Assembly (NCBI GenBank): GCA_049999725.1
Contig: JBNGIS010005463.1
Location: forward strand, 1-34,228
DNA length: 34,228 bases
Reading direction: 5' to 3'
DNA from: Haplomitrium mnioides
Lineage: Eukaryota; Marchantiophyta; Haplomitriopsida; Calobryales
Shown here: piece by piece, positions 20,754-31,143 of the stretch
How the letters are laid out: the number at the start of each line of letters is the position of its first letter
Numbering within the stretch: the first letter of the stretch is position 1
Notes under the pieces: model-generated
What the model was told of the DNA's origin: nothing
Databases searched by the model: none
What the model saw: the letters and a program-made list of their open reading frames with translations, nothing else
Program-made: the position numbers and the translations under genes

Positions 20754-21632
20754 GTCCATCAAGGCCAGAAAGGTGAAAGCGGACCTTTTGTCCCTCACAG
20801 CCAGCAAAGAGAGGTTAGACCTTTTGTCCCTCAAGGCCGGAAAAGTGAAAGTAGACCTTTTGTCACTCACGAACACATAGACAAACAGAGACCTTTAGTC
20901 TCTCACGACCAACATTCTGCAGATGGACCTATCGTCCAAAGAAGATACACAAGTCATGAAGGACCTTCTGTCCATAACGGCATGATGGCAAAACAAGGAC
21001 CCTCTGTCCTTATGACAAAAAGGAAATGCCAGGCGATGGATGATATGTTGCAAACAGCTCAAAACAGATCATATATAAAGCCAACACATTTGCTGAGCAC
21101 GAATCACAACAACGGACCTTCAGTCGCCACAAATGATCTGCTAAACAAGCAACAGTACACTGGACCTTTAGTCCATCCAGCAAAACTGCTGTACAATGAA
21201 CATCCAAAGGGACATATTGTCCCCCATCGCAAAAATATACACAAAAGCAAACAACTGGCAGAGCAATCTATGAAAGCAACTGGAATATCATCAGACATAT
21301 CAGGCTCAAAGATGGCTGTACAAGTCCTACGCTCAATGTATGGACTTAAACAGAGCGGTAGAAACTGGTATCAAAGATTCAAATCAGAAATGATGACTTT
21401 AAACTTCACCAATGAGGACATTGCACCATGCCTCTTTATGAAACAGGAAAACCCTGAATACGTCATAGTAGCAATATATGTAGATGACATTAACATTTTT
21501 GGCACACCACGACTAGCCAACGACACCATTGAGAAGCTGAAGGACATATTCGAAATGCGAGACATTGGGGAACCTGACTTCTGCCTGGATATACAGTTTG
21601 AACACCTACACGATGGAATACTAATCCATTAA
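20754..21632 (+). pseudogene. Copia 2 reverse transcriptase, C-terminal part with a repeat insert
   Basis: An open frame of 292 codons. Residues 1 to about 185 are not reverse transcriptase: they carry repeated G/R-P-x-V/I motifs. Canonical sequence then resumes with VLRSMYGLKQSGRNWYQRF, the catalytic YVDD (21477-21488) and FEMRDIGEPDFCLDIQFEHL. The frame stops at TAA (21630-21632), where relatives continue with Gln. In ordinary copia elements only about 10 to 20 residues separate the APPE-type segment from YGLKQ, so the insert is extra. The frame relation to the part before the gap cannot be judged because the gap length is unknown. Confidence 0.85.
20782..21225 (+). repeat. 36-bp tandem repeat within reverse transcriptase
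   Basis: The core GACCTTTTGTCC or a variant begins at 20782, 20818, 20854, 20890, 20926, 20962 and 20998: seven units at exactly 36-base spacing. Three more cores lie at 21115, 21163 and 21211, the last two spaced 48. All spacings are multiples of three (117 for the jump), and every core reads P-x-V/I in the same frame except the last, which reads HIV. More units may be hidden in the gap. Confidence 0.9.
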
Positions 21633-22483
21633 TCCACGTATACATCCAAAATCCTTAAATAGTTCAACATGGATAAAGCTCATCCAATGAGCACCCTTAT
21701 GGAAGTAAGATCATCAGATCCTACGAGGGACATGTTCTCAAAAAGAAAAGAAACAAAACCTACACTGGGACCTGAAAAACCGTACCTTTCAGCAATATGA
21801 GCACTGATGTACCTTGCAAATCAAACAAGACCAAACATAGCTTTCGCCGTGAACTTACTTGCAAGACACAGTTCCCAACCGACTATACGACATTGGAACG
21901 GCATCAAAAGGATTTTCAGATACCTTAAAGGTACCACAAACATGGGATTTTCTTCCCGAAAACTACAGACCATGACATTATAGGATATGCTGATGTAGGA
22001 TACTTATCTAATCCCGACGACACAAAGTCACAAACGGGCTATGTATTCCTCAAAGGGGGCACAGCAATATCATGGAAAAGCACAAAACAAACAATCACCA
22101 CCACCTCTACAAACCATGCGGAGATAATAGCTCTGTATGAAGCAAGTAGAGAGTGTATTTGGTTACGCCAACTCATCGACCATATTAACTCCAACACAGA
22201 CCAACCCCTCATCCAGGAACCTACATCTATATTTGAGGACAACAAGCCATGTGTTGACCAAATCGCTCAAGGATTCATCAAGGGCGATAGAATAAAACAT
22301 ATAGCTCCAAAATTTTTCTATACTCATGAACAACATAATGACAAAATCAAGGTACAATGGATACCTAGTAAACTAAACAGAGCTGACATGTTTACAAAAC
22401 CTCTACCTCCCGCTCTACATAAAGAGCACACAGAGGGTATTGGTCTCAGAAAACTGTCTGAAATACACAAAGAACATACATAA
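21633..22483 (+). pseudogene. Copia 2 RNase H region, broken
   Basis: The frame continues after the TAA with STYTSKILK, DKAHPMST, ALMYLANQTRPNIAFAVNLL and RHWNGIKRIFRYLKGT, interrupted by TAG and TGA. Near 21965 it shifts to a second frame: HDIIGYADVGYLSNP, SQTGYVFLKGGTAISWKS, TNHAEIIALYEASREC, FEDNKPC, KHIAPKFFYTHEQ and ADMFTKPLPP, ending at TAA 22481-22483. These are the standard RNase H motifs and C-terminal tail of a plant copia of the YGLKQSGRNWY type. Broken, with at least four lesions. Confidence 0.88.
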
Positions 22484-22911
22484 TCTGAATATTATTCTGA
22501 CCTGCTGTCATATTTTCAGATTCATGAGTTATGATTCTTAATTGATGCTGACCACATAATTGCTTACAGTCAGAATGCAGCAACTCAAACAGGTTGGACA
22601 CATCACATATGACTTTGTGGAGCACAACAAACATTCAAGGCCAAAAGATAGCGCAACAAAAGATCGAGGAGGCCTGCCTACAACGACATGATCATCTTAT
22701 CATGATTTGTTAACTTAGAACATATCATACAGTTTTCATATTATGAACTCCATACATTTTATTCATTCATTTTATTAAGTACTATATATGTGGTAGCACT
22801 CTTTCCCTCAGAAGAAAGCAAGAGGGCTTTAATGAGACTACACATATATAGGATATACAATAGTCCTATCAAATGTGGCTGATTACAGGAGAAGAATCAG
22901 CCAAGGGGGAG
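22484..22911 (+). other. Copia 2 3' untranslated region and polypurine tract
   Basis: AT-rich sequence without a gene. It ends in AAGGGGGAG (22903-22911), the polypurine tract, flush with the right LTR. Confidence 0.75.
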
Positions 22912-23055
22912 TGCTATAGAACATAGTGATACTCCTATATATAGAATGGATGTATAGATAAGAGACACATTCGATCTCTCATCATTCCATTGACCATTAC
23001 ATGAAGGAATGTTGGGCGCAACATTCTCTCTATGTGTGACTCATACTCTACAACA
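22912..23055 (+). repeat. Copia 2 right (3') LTR
   Basis: It begins TGCTATAGAACATAG and ends CTCTACAACA, 144 bases, matching 10236-10379 with six differences. The terminal CA is kept here. TAAGT follows at 23056-23060. Confidence 0.95.
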
Positions 23056-23060
23056 TAAGT
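23056..23060 (+). repeat. Target-site duplication TAAGT, right
   Basis: Identical to 10231-10235; the rest of the solo LTR resumes at 23061 (AT-rich, no gene) and runs to 23465. Confidence 0.85.
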
Positions 23061-23465
23061 CAATTTGCATGTATTATACCTTGTTGAGAAGCTTGTCAAG
23101 TAAGCTTTCTACCTATATAGTAATATTTGTATTTTATAGTTTGTAGATACTCTCTGTTTTGACTTTTATGTAGCTCACTTTTGTAACTTTGATTGGTTAT
23201 AACTTCCGGTTTACGAGAGCTTTTTCACTTATAAAAATTGCTACTAGTTACTTGAGCAATATTATATCCCAATATAAAACATCAATTTCTAAACATTTCT
23301 AATAAGAACAAAATTTACTCTGTACTCATATCTACACATATTGAAGAAAACCGATCAAATCTAAGTTTCCTCTAATAACTTCTAAATCTTCTCCATACTT
23401 CATCATAATGCATTCCATTCTATGATAGAGTTCTAATATCATTAAAATTATCTCAAACCATCTCA

Positions 23466-23470
23466 TGCTT
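23466..23470 (+). repeat. Target-site duplication TGCTT, right
   Basis: Identical to 9429-9433. The next bases, TCACAACTCAATACTTGC, are a normal satellite continuation. Confidence 0.75.
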
Positions 23471-26005
23471 TCACAACTCAATACTTGCAAAAAGAAAGTA
23501 AATGCTCAAGTAATAATACCTTCTCACTACTTCCATGATGTAATGCTCATGTATTTATGCTTGCTAACTATAGACATGAAATAAATGCTAAGGTACTAAT
23601 GCTTGACCAATATTTGCAAGAAGTAACTAAGTGCTCATGCTTTGATACTTGCTCACTTCTTGCATGAAGTAAATGCTCATTTGTTTATGCTTGCTAACTA
23701 CTGACATGAAACAAATGCTTGTGCAATAGTTGCATGAAGTAAGTAAATGCTCATATATTCATACTTACTCACTACTTGTATGAAGTAAATGATCATGTAT
23801 TGGGTCTAGCTCACTATTGACATGAGGTAAATGCTCATGTACTAATGCTTCCTGAATATTGCATGAAGTAATTAAGTTCTCATGATACTTTCTCACTACT
23901 TGCCCAAAGTAAAAGCTCATATTATGATACTTTACCACAACTTTCATGAAGAAAATGCTCATTTATTGATGCTTACTAACTACCTACATGAAGTAAGTGC
24001 TCATTTATTGATGCTTACTCAATACTTGAATGAAGCAAAGAAATGCTCATGTATTGATATTTTCTCACTACTTGCATGAAGTGAATGCTCATGTATTGAT
24101 ACTTGTTTACTACTTGCATGAAGGAAATGCTCATTTTTTTATGCTTGCTCAATACTTGCAAGAAGTAGAGAAATGCTTAGGCATTGAAACTTGATTACTA
24201 CTTGCATGAAGTAAAAGCTCATGTATTGATGCTTGCTCGCTGTTGACATGAAGTAAATGCTCATTTAGTGATGCTTTCTCAAAACTTGCATGAAGAAAAT
24301 CAATGCTCATGTCTTCATGTTTTCTCACTACTTACAATAAGTAAATGCTCATCTATTGATTATTTCTTAATTCTTGCATGAAGTAAATGCTCATGTAGTG
24401 ATGTGATGCTTGCTCACTACTGATATGAAGTAAGTGCTAATGTAATGACAATGTCTCAATGCTTGCAAGAAGTAAGTGAATGCTCATATATTGATACTTG
24501 TTCACTACTTGCATTAAGTAACTGCTCATGTATTGATGCTTGTTCACTACTTGCATGAAGTAAATAAATGCTCGGGTATTGAAACTTGCTTACTACTTGC
24601 ATTAAGTAAATACTCGTGTATAAATATTTCTCACTATGGAAATGAAGTAAATGCTCATGTATTGATGCTTTTTCACTACTTGCATGAAGTAAATACATGC
24701 TCTGGAATTGAAACTTGCTCACTACTTGCATGAAGTAAATACTGATGTATTGATGCTTGCTCACAACTAACATGCAATAACTCACGTAGTAATGCTTGCC
24801 CAATAGTTGCATGAAGTAAGTAAATGCTTATTTTTTCATACTTGCTCACTACTTGCATGAAGTAAATGCTTATGCATTGATGCTAGCTCACTATTGACAT
24901 GAGGAAAATGCTCATCTACTGATTCTTGCTCAATACTTGCATGAAGTAAGTAAATGCCCATGTATTGATACTTGCTCACTACTTGCATTAAGCAACTACA
25001 CATGTATTGTTTCTTTTTCACTACTTGTACGAAGTAAATGCTCATGTTGTGATACTTGCCCACTACTAGTATTTTTCACTACTTGTACGCTCATGTTGTG
25101 ATACTTGCCCACTACTAGCATTTTTCACTACTTGTACGCTCATGTTGTGATACTTGCCCACTACTAGCATTTTTCACTACTTGTACGAAGTAAATGCTCA
25201 TGTTGTGATACTTGCCCACTACTAGCATGAAGAAAATACTGATTTATTGATGCTTTCTCACTTCCTACATGAAGTTAGTGCTCATTCATTGATGCTTACT
25301 CAATACTTGAACAAAGAAAAAAAACTCATGTATTGATACTTTCTCACTACTTTCATGAAAGTAAATGCTCATGTATTGATGCATGTTCATTACTTCCATG
25401 AAGTAAAAGCTCATGTTTTTATGCTTGCTCAAAACTTGCAAGAAGTATGGAAATGCCCAAGTATTGAAACTTGCGCACTAATTCGATGAAGTAAATGCTC
25501 ATGTATTGATGCTTGCTCCCAAATGACATGAAGTAAATGCCTATTTAGTGATGCTATGTACATGAAGAAAATCAACGACATGAAGTAAATGATCATTTAA
25601 TGGTGCTTTCTCAATACTTACATGAAGAAAATTAATGCTCATGTCTTCATATTTGATCACTACTTGCATGAAGCAAATGCTAATGTATTGATACTTCTAC
25701 ACTACTTGTATGAAGTAAATGCTTATGTATTGATGCTTGGTCACTATGGAAATGAATTTAATGCTCATGTATTGATGCTTGCTCAATATTTGCAAGAAGT
25801 AATGCGGTGTTTGAGTATTGAACTTGCTCATTACTTGCATGAAGTAAATGCTCATGTATTGATGCTTGCTCACTAATGACATGGAGTAAATTCTTATGTA
25901 ATGATGCTTGCTCAATACTTGCATGAAGAAAGTAAATGCTAATGTATTCATACTTGCTCACTAATTGCATGAAGTTAATGCTCATGTGATGATGTTTCAG
26001 TTGGT
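23471..26005 (+). repeat. 42-bp satellite array, right part (about 60 monomers)
   Basis: Same monomer and same orientation as 5746-9433, so the two parts were once continuous (about 6.2 kb, near 150 monomers). Variants with TCATTTA and GAAAATCAATGC seen on the left recur here near 24260 and 25590. Open frames through it are periodic and not genes. Confidence 0.95.
25072..25169 (+). repeat. Local 49-bp triplication in the satellite
   Basis: Units at 25072-25120 and 25121-25169 are almost identical, starting TTTTTCACTACTTGTACGCT. Flanking copies at 25015-25071 and 25170-25227 are the same apart from nine extra bases. The 49-bp unit is the 58-bp form less GAAGTAAAT, so it arose by a small deletion and then amplified recently. 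Confidence 0.9.
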
Positions 26006-26009
26006 GAAA

Positions 26010-26125
26010 TAAGGTACTATGGAAGAATCGTTGGAATCAGAGGCAACATTGAAGAAATTCTCCTCTCGTAAGTGTTAAGGTACCCCGGAAGTAGCGGATC
26101 AACTCATATCGATGAGTAAGAGTGT
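26010..26125 (+). repeat. Inverted-repeat segment at the right edge of the satellite
   Basis: Inverted copy of 5600-5745. In both copies satellite stops within a few bases of the homology. The next 205 bases (26126-26330) hold no gene; they contain AAGGGTTGATTTAGTG and an ACACACCCAAGCACACC run. Confidence 0.75.
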
Positions 26126-26330
26126 CAGTCTCCTAGTCGGAGCCTTAACTCTTTTCCGACAGAGTTAACCCCACTTAAGGGTTGATTTAGTGTTTCAAGA
26201 CATTTTATGGGAGGGGCTTTGCACCAAATGGACCCCAACTTCTACTTACCAACGCAGGAGTGTGTGCAGAACACTCAACACACCCAAGCACACCACCCAA
26301 GCACACACGCCTTCTTCCAAAGTCCGTAGA

Positions 26331-29100
26331 TGCTGGTCACTCCCCTTCTTCAGGCCTTAACTTTGAAAGGTGCCACTTGGAAGACAGGGGCAGATAGAAC
26401 AGAGCATTTGACTCTTGACTGCGAGGGCCTCTTAGTGGTTCCTTTCTTGAGAGCCTCAATGGGTTCTTACTTGTCTCCCAGTCCTGGCCATTAGCCAACA
26501 GTTGTTTCAGCAGCCCACTTGCTCATGCACATTCATTTCTCAAGGCATACACTGGTAGGCGGTTATACTGTTGAGTCAATTCCAAACTATACTTCAGGAG
26601 CCCAGATGTGGACCCAATCACCAGGTTTACAAACGGGAAGCAAGTCCCATTATCCAATTATCACAATATACTGCTGTTAGTCCTGACTTCCTCTTCTAGG
26701 GTGTCCTCAGGATTTGACAAATGGAATGCAGGTACTCTAATTACTAAGAACTCCACAAAACTACAAAACGGAACACAAATCTAATTAGACACATGCACCT
26801 ATACACATTTACACATACACCCTGCTCCGCCAACATTGCAGGCCTATCCACCTCTCAAGACCCAATCTCTCCTCCAACTTTCCTTCTGCAACTCCAGTAT
26901 TCCTCTGACTCTTCACCCAAGCACTCAAATCCAGATAGTTTTTCAACTTCCCTCGCGAGAAGCCCTGAATTTACTTCCTCAGGCTTGGAAGAGGATTTCC
27001 TTAACTTCCACCTCTGGAAGATAGTCCTCTCGACTGCTGGCCACCCACTCCACCTTGAGCTTCGAAGGGATCTTCTCTGCAGTGCGCGGGCACTAACACA
27101 GCCACTCCTCTCTTGACTCCACAAGATTTTAACACCAGCAACCTTCTCCAAATGCTGCTGGGACTGATCTTCTACACAAATCAAAGCTAAGACGACACCA
27201 GGACCCCCCCTTGGCTGCCCCTTACGAAATACAAACCGAAAGAATCCTCTTCTCCTATGAGTGTTGGTCCACCTCCAAATGTTGGTCCGCCTTTAAATGT
27301 GAGTACACCTAAGTAGTCTGAGCCTCTAGAGCCTTTTGCTCAGCGATTCCCAGCACCTCCTCAGTCCACCTCCACCTTGTGATGGCCTTCCTTCACGAGT
27401 CCACCCACTACACCAAAGGTCTCACCAGAACTCTCTCCTCTGTATCTCGCTGCTTTCATTGCACCCAAAAACAGTCCCCATAGCTTCAACGCGAGCAAGT
27501 CTATCTCCACGCTTGTTTTCTCTCCAGTGTCCACGATTCATCACCGCCCTTCTTTGAAGGTCTCTGTTTCACTTATCTGACGGCCGAGAGGTGTATCCCG
27601 CATTTTTACATGGCTTGTAGGTGATTTTTTTACTAGATTCAGAGGCTCAAAATGATGCAAACAGCTGCGCCTTGTCGTTTTCTTTCCACCAAGACTGATT
27701 TCACGCGAAACCGACACCTGTAGCTCTCGCAATCCACATTTGAATCGGCATACCTTTTTGCTTTTGTTTTTTCCTCGTTTTAGCTTGACAACCCGTGAGA
27801 TCCTTCGAATGCCAGGTAGTTGACAGGTGGCGCGTCAGAGGAGCCCGTTAGATTCCTCGGACATGGAAACCAGTGAGATTCCACGGACGTTGGGCAGCTG
27901 ACATGTGGCGCGTCCGGGTAGCCCGTTGGATTCGCAAGTCTCAAGATTCTCGAGGGATCTCTAATATTCCTGTAGATTCTCAGATCTCGCAAAGGTGCCA
28001 CGTCATCCGCAAAGCTCAAGATTCCTGAGGAATCTCTAATACTCCTGCAGATTCCCAGAGGCCCGCATGAGCGCTACATTTCCAAAAATTCCATGGAACC
28101 TAGCCGTTGCTTCTCGTAACCCCGCTGTCGCCTCGCAGAACCCCACAGTCGCCTTTCGGAACCCTATCGTCGCTTGTCGGAATACCGCCACGTCATCCGT
28201 TGTCACGCCGTCCGACGCCGCCTCGCAAGGAGGTAGGCGAACCGTCGCATTGACTGGATTACGCAGTTGACCCGCTGCTGACCCGTAGGAGCCCTCAGAC
28301 CACCGCTGAATGCCACGTCATCCGAAACCTTCCTCGAGACCCCGTCGTCGCTCTTCGGAACCCCGCCACATCATCCATAGCCGCGCCGCCCGAAGCCGCC
28401 CCGCAAAGGGGTAGGCAGACCGTCGCAGTTGATTAGATTCCGCGGTTGACCCGCGTTGACTCCTCTTCCGCATATGCCACGTCATCCGCAAAATAGTCCT
28501 TCGCTGAGTAAGAACGTTATCTGTTATTGTTGTTTCGGCATCCGCTCATAATAAGAACAAAGGCTTCCTTCGCTTAACTCCTTCCTTTGCTTAATATAAG
28601 AAATATGGTAGACTCCCTATGGATCCCCTTCGAACTTTCAACGCGCACCGTCGAACTTTCGTCCTCGCCAATGCCGAAACTGTGATAGGTTGTCGCTTTG
28701 CCGTTCCTGCTTAGCCCCGCAGTTGCCTCAAGGAATCCTCCATGCAGCCGTAATAGTGACAAGTCTTTGTTTCGTTAGTCGCCGCTTACCCTTTCCCGCT
28801 TGGCCTTTAAGCAACCCTCCATGCCGCCGGAATAGTGACAAGTCACCTCTTCGTCTGGTTACTGCTTCGCTTATCCATGTTTTGCCATCACTTCTGACCC
28901 GTCGGACCTTCCTTCACGGATCCCTATTAAGTGGGAAACCCACATAGGGAGGTTGATTGGATCCCCCTTAATTGGGAATCCCCATGTAGGGAGGCGAGAT
29001 CCCGTCGAACTCTTCGGACCCCTGGGAGCTGCCACGTTTCCGTAGCGCTCTACGGACTCCTCGGGATGCGGCAGTTGGTTAACTTCTCGAAGGTCGTTCT
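26331..29100 (-). mobile_element. LTR B of the GC-rich gypsy family
   Basis: Direct copy of LTR A: 26331-26420 matches 3206-3290 (CTTCAGGCCTTA, AAGGTGCCA, GGGCAGA) and 26935-27120 matches 3840-4025. The 3' end of the LTR is taken as the TG at 26331 by alignment with LTR A; below it CCTTCTTCCAAAGTCC may be a worn primer site. The upstream part (27780-29100) is GC-rich with GCCACGTCATCCG blocks and short minisatellites, one with 21-bp units at about 28117-28190. It is probably a solo LTR, since no gag is seen beside it. The 5' boundary is uncertain. Confidence 0.65.
28922..28994 (+). repeat. Two tandem hairpin-forming units in LTR B
   Basis: CCCTATTAAGTGGG pairs with CCCACATAGGG at 28922-28950; a diverged copy with ATTGGGAATCCCCATGTAGG follows to 28994. 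Each can fold as a short stem-loop. It may be a regulatory or recombination-prone part of the LTR; the function is not known. Confidence 0.6.
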
Positions 29101-29989
29101 TCCTTAGTTCTGCCTCATTCTCTTTTATTCAAATTGCCTTGCAATTGCCCCGAGCTCTTCTCTCCATCAAGTTATAGCACGTCTCGATTGGTTACGAATT
29201 GAGGATGCAGTGGTCCAAATTGTTGGCTCCTCTGCTTTGGATCCCGACTTTCATGTCTGCTTGATCCCTCTTGTTCCCCCTTGTCAGCCCTGCCTCTGTC
29301 ATGTTGCTGCATGTTCCTTTGATCCCCTTGCTAGCCTTCTTGCCTAACTCCTCTGGGTTCCACAGAGTTCCCCCTTGGCTTGCAGGATTCATGACATCCA
29401 CAAGGAAAGGCAGAAAAGAAAGGAAGAGAAGGGAAAGAGGAAAGAGAAGAAAGGTGCAAGGTTGGCATAACAACAATAAAACAATAAAATACACTAAAAC
29501 ATAGCAGTCTAACAAAAACTGAAGGAATCCACGAGGCTTGGAAACTCCGAATTCACAAAAAATGGAAAAACTCAGACACACCCGGCCGACAAAGAGCGGA
29601 TCGCCTAGATCCGAGGAGTAGGATTTGGCCCGTGGCGAGGAAGGAAGAGAGGTTGCCAGAAGAAGGTCTCGCGGAATCGCTGCACAATGGGAAGAGAAGC
29701 TATGTCGACTGGCAAAGGGGGGCACCACTAAAAGTTGAGGTGAGCCTACAAGCATCACTGAAATGTGGGGATCAGGGCATAAGAAGGGAGGAACGGAACA
29801 CTTGCCAGAGGCAATAAGCGAAGAAACGGAAGGAAGAGCGATCTCGGAAGTGAGGAAGGATCAGGTACTGGAGGAGGAGGACCAGAGACGTGGGGTGAAG
29901 ATCGAAGGTCGATAGTAGATGGAAGGGACCGCAACATCGCAAGGAGGAGAGGACGGAGTATGTTTCAAGGGAATGCGCAGAAGGATCCA
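29101..29989. other. Spacer between LTR B and LTR C, no convincing gene
   Basis: Between the two head-to-head LTRs. A minus-strand ORF of 188 codons (29192-29758) has a hydrophobic middle, but that part is only the translation of a purine-rich tract. From its internal ATG at 29392 a 66-codon tail reads MNPASQGGTLWNPEELGKKA; I do not recognise it. On the minus strand CTATAAGGGG at about 29994-30003 could act as a TATA element. Confidence 0.4.
29398..29454 (+). other. Polypurine tract before a TG
   Basis: Almost pure A/G for over 50 bases, followed by GTGCAAGGTTGG. It could be the polypurine tract preceding a plus-strand LTR start, or simply low-complexity DNA. Homology to LTR A is visible only from about 30400 on, so the LTR start cannot be fixed. 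Confidence 0.3.
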
Positions 29990-30003
29990 GCCCCTTATAG
30001 TCC

Positions 30004-30210
30004 GATTCGGGTTTGCGGAATTCTTCGGATTCAGGTCCGCGGAGTTCTTCAGATTCGGGTCTGCATAATTCTTTGGATTCGGGTCCGCAGAATCCTTCGG
30101 ATTCAGGTCCGCGGAATTCTTTAGATTCGGGTCCGCATAATTCTTTGGATTCGGGTTGGCAGAATTCTTCGAATTCGGGTTCCCGGAGTTCTTCGGATTC
30201 GGGTCCGCAG
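30004..30210 (+). repeat. 24-bp minisatellite, about 8.5 units
   Basis: Units such as GATTCGGGTCCGCAGAATTC plus TTCG repeat every 24 bases. As 24 is a multiple of three, all frames look like repeated 8-residue peptides; these are not proteins. Confidence 0.9.
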
Positions 30211-30951
30211 AGGTCTGCGGTCTCGGGTCTGCGAAAGTTCTTCGGAAATGTGGCAAGCGCGGAGTTGTCTGGGGGATTCTTTGTAAACGTGGCGAGCACG
30301 GAGGTGCTCGGGGGATTCTTCGGAAATGTGGCAAGCGCAAGGGTGGCTGAAGGATTCTACAGAAACGTGGCAAATTCAGAAGAGTCCTTGGGTCAACTTT
30401 GAAACCCAAGGTCAGCGTTGCGGTCCAACTTCCCGGTTGAAAGCGGCGTCGGACAGCGGCAATGGAAAAAAGTCAACCTCTAAACTCAGGGTTTGAAGGA
30501 TCCTTCCGACTCACTAGTCCGTTGGATTCTTCGGACTTGGGTCCACGGCCAATTGCGAATCAAGGTCAAAGCGGCGGTCAAGCTTCCCGGTTGAAGATGG
30601 CATCGGACGGCGGCCACGGAGCAAAAGTCAACCTCAGAATTTAGGGTCTAAGGGATCCTTTGGACTCACCAGTCCGTTGGATTCTTTGGACTTGGGTCCG
30701 CGGTCAACTGCGGATCAAGGTCAAAGCGGCGGTCAAGCTTCCCGATTGAAGATGACGTCGGACGGCGGCACTGAAGGAAAGTCAACCTTGGACTCAGGAG
30801 TCCAAGAGATTCCTCGGACTCATCTATCTGAGGAATCCTTTGGATCAGGGTCCGTGGTCAACTACAGATGCTGGTAAACGTGGCGGTCAAGCTTACAGGT
30901 TGAAGACAACGTCAGACGATAGCTGCGGAAGAAAAGTCAACAACATACTCT

Positions 30952-31143
30952 CGATTCCGCAGAATTCTTTGAACTCGGTTTCGCATGATTCTTCGGACTC
31001 GGTTCGGCGGAATCCTTTGAACTTGGTTCCGCGAATTCTTCGGACTTGATTCCGCGAGATTCTTTGAACTCGGTTCCGCATAATTCTTCGGACTCGGATC
31101 CGTAGGATTCTTCGGACTCGGTTCCGCAAGATCCTTTGGACCA
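30952..31143 (+). repeat. Second 24-bp minisatellite, about 8 units
   Basis: Units like TTCGGACTCGGTTCCGCA, related to the block at 30004-30210 but diverged. Both lie upstream of the conserved LTR part, as minisatellites often do in LTR U3 regions. Confidence 0.85.

Larger units (their letters stand above)
10236..23055 (+). mobile_element. Ty1/copia retrotransposon 2 (decayed, carries nested copia 1)
   Basis: The ends are two 144-bp LTRs (10236-10379 and 22912-23055) flanked by TAAGT. Without the nested element and gaps it is about 7.9 kb. The order is LTR, primer site, a leader of over 2 kb, gag, protease, integrase, reverse transcriptase, RNase H, polypurine tract, LTR, which is the copia order with integrase before reverse transcriptase. 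The LTRs differ at 6 of 144 positions. The coding region has many stops and at least two frame changes, so the copy is dead. Confidence 0.93.
9434..23465. mobile_element. Solo-LTR-like element (about 1.2 kb without its nested insert)
   Basis: The element begins with TG (TGTGAAGCTAC at 9434), ends with CA (ACCATCTCA at 23465) and is flanked by the 5-bp duplication TGCTT. Its own sequence is 9434-10235 plus 23061-23465, about 1207 bases, with no internal terminal repeats or coding, which is what a solo LTR looks like. The rest is a nested copia. A 36-base tandem duplication sits at 9464-9535. The orientation of the LTR is not clear. A short non-autonomous element is the alternative. Confidence 0.65.

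Noticed and set aside
9434-23475. Alternative ends of the outer insert: TGTGAAGC at 9434 and GCTTTCACA ending at 23475 as terminal inverted repeats
   Set aside because: This choice gives no target duplication. Ending at CA 23465 gives a TG...CA element with TGCTT on both sides and restores a satellite monomer.
23471-26005. CRISPR-like array
   Set aside because: Repeats are direct and regular, but there are no unique spacers; the whole unit is repeated and diverged, as in a eukaryotic satellite.
29192-29758. 188-aa ORF with an apparent membrane segment
   Set aside because: The hydrophobic stretch is the minus-strand translation of a polypurine tract, which always gives Phe/Leu/Ser runs. The remaining tail is unrecognised.
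29772-30409. Minus- and plus-strand ORFs with repeated SDSGP or NPKNSAD peptides
   Set aside because: Products of 24-bp minisatellites, open in all frames.
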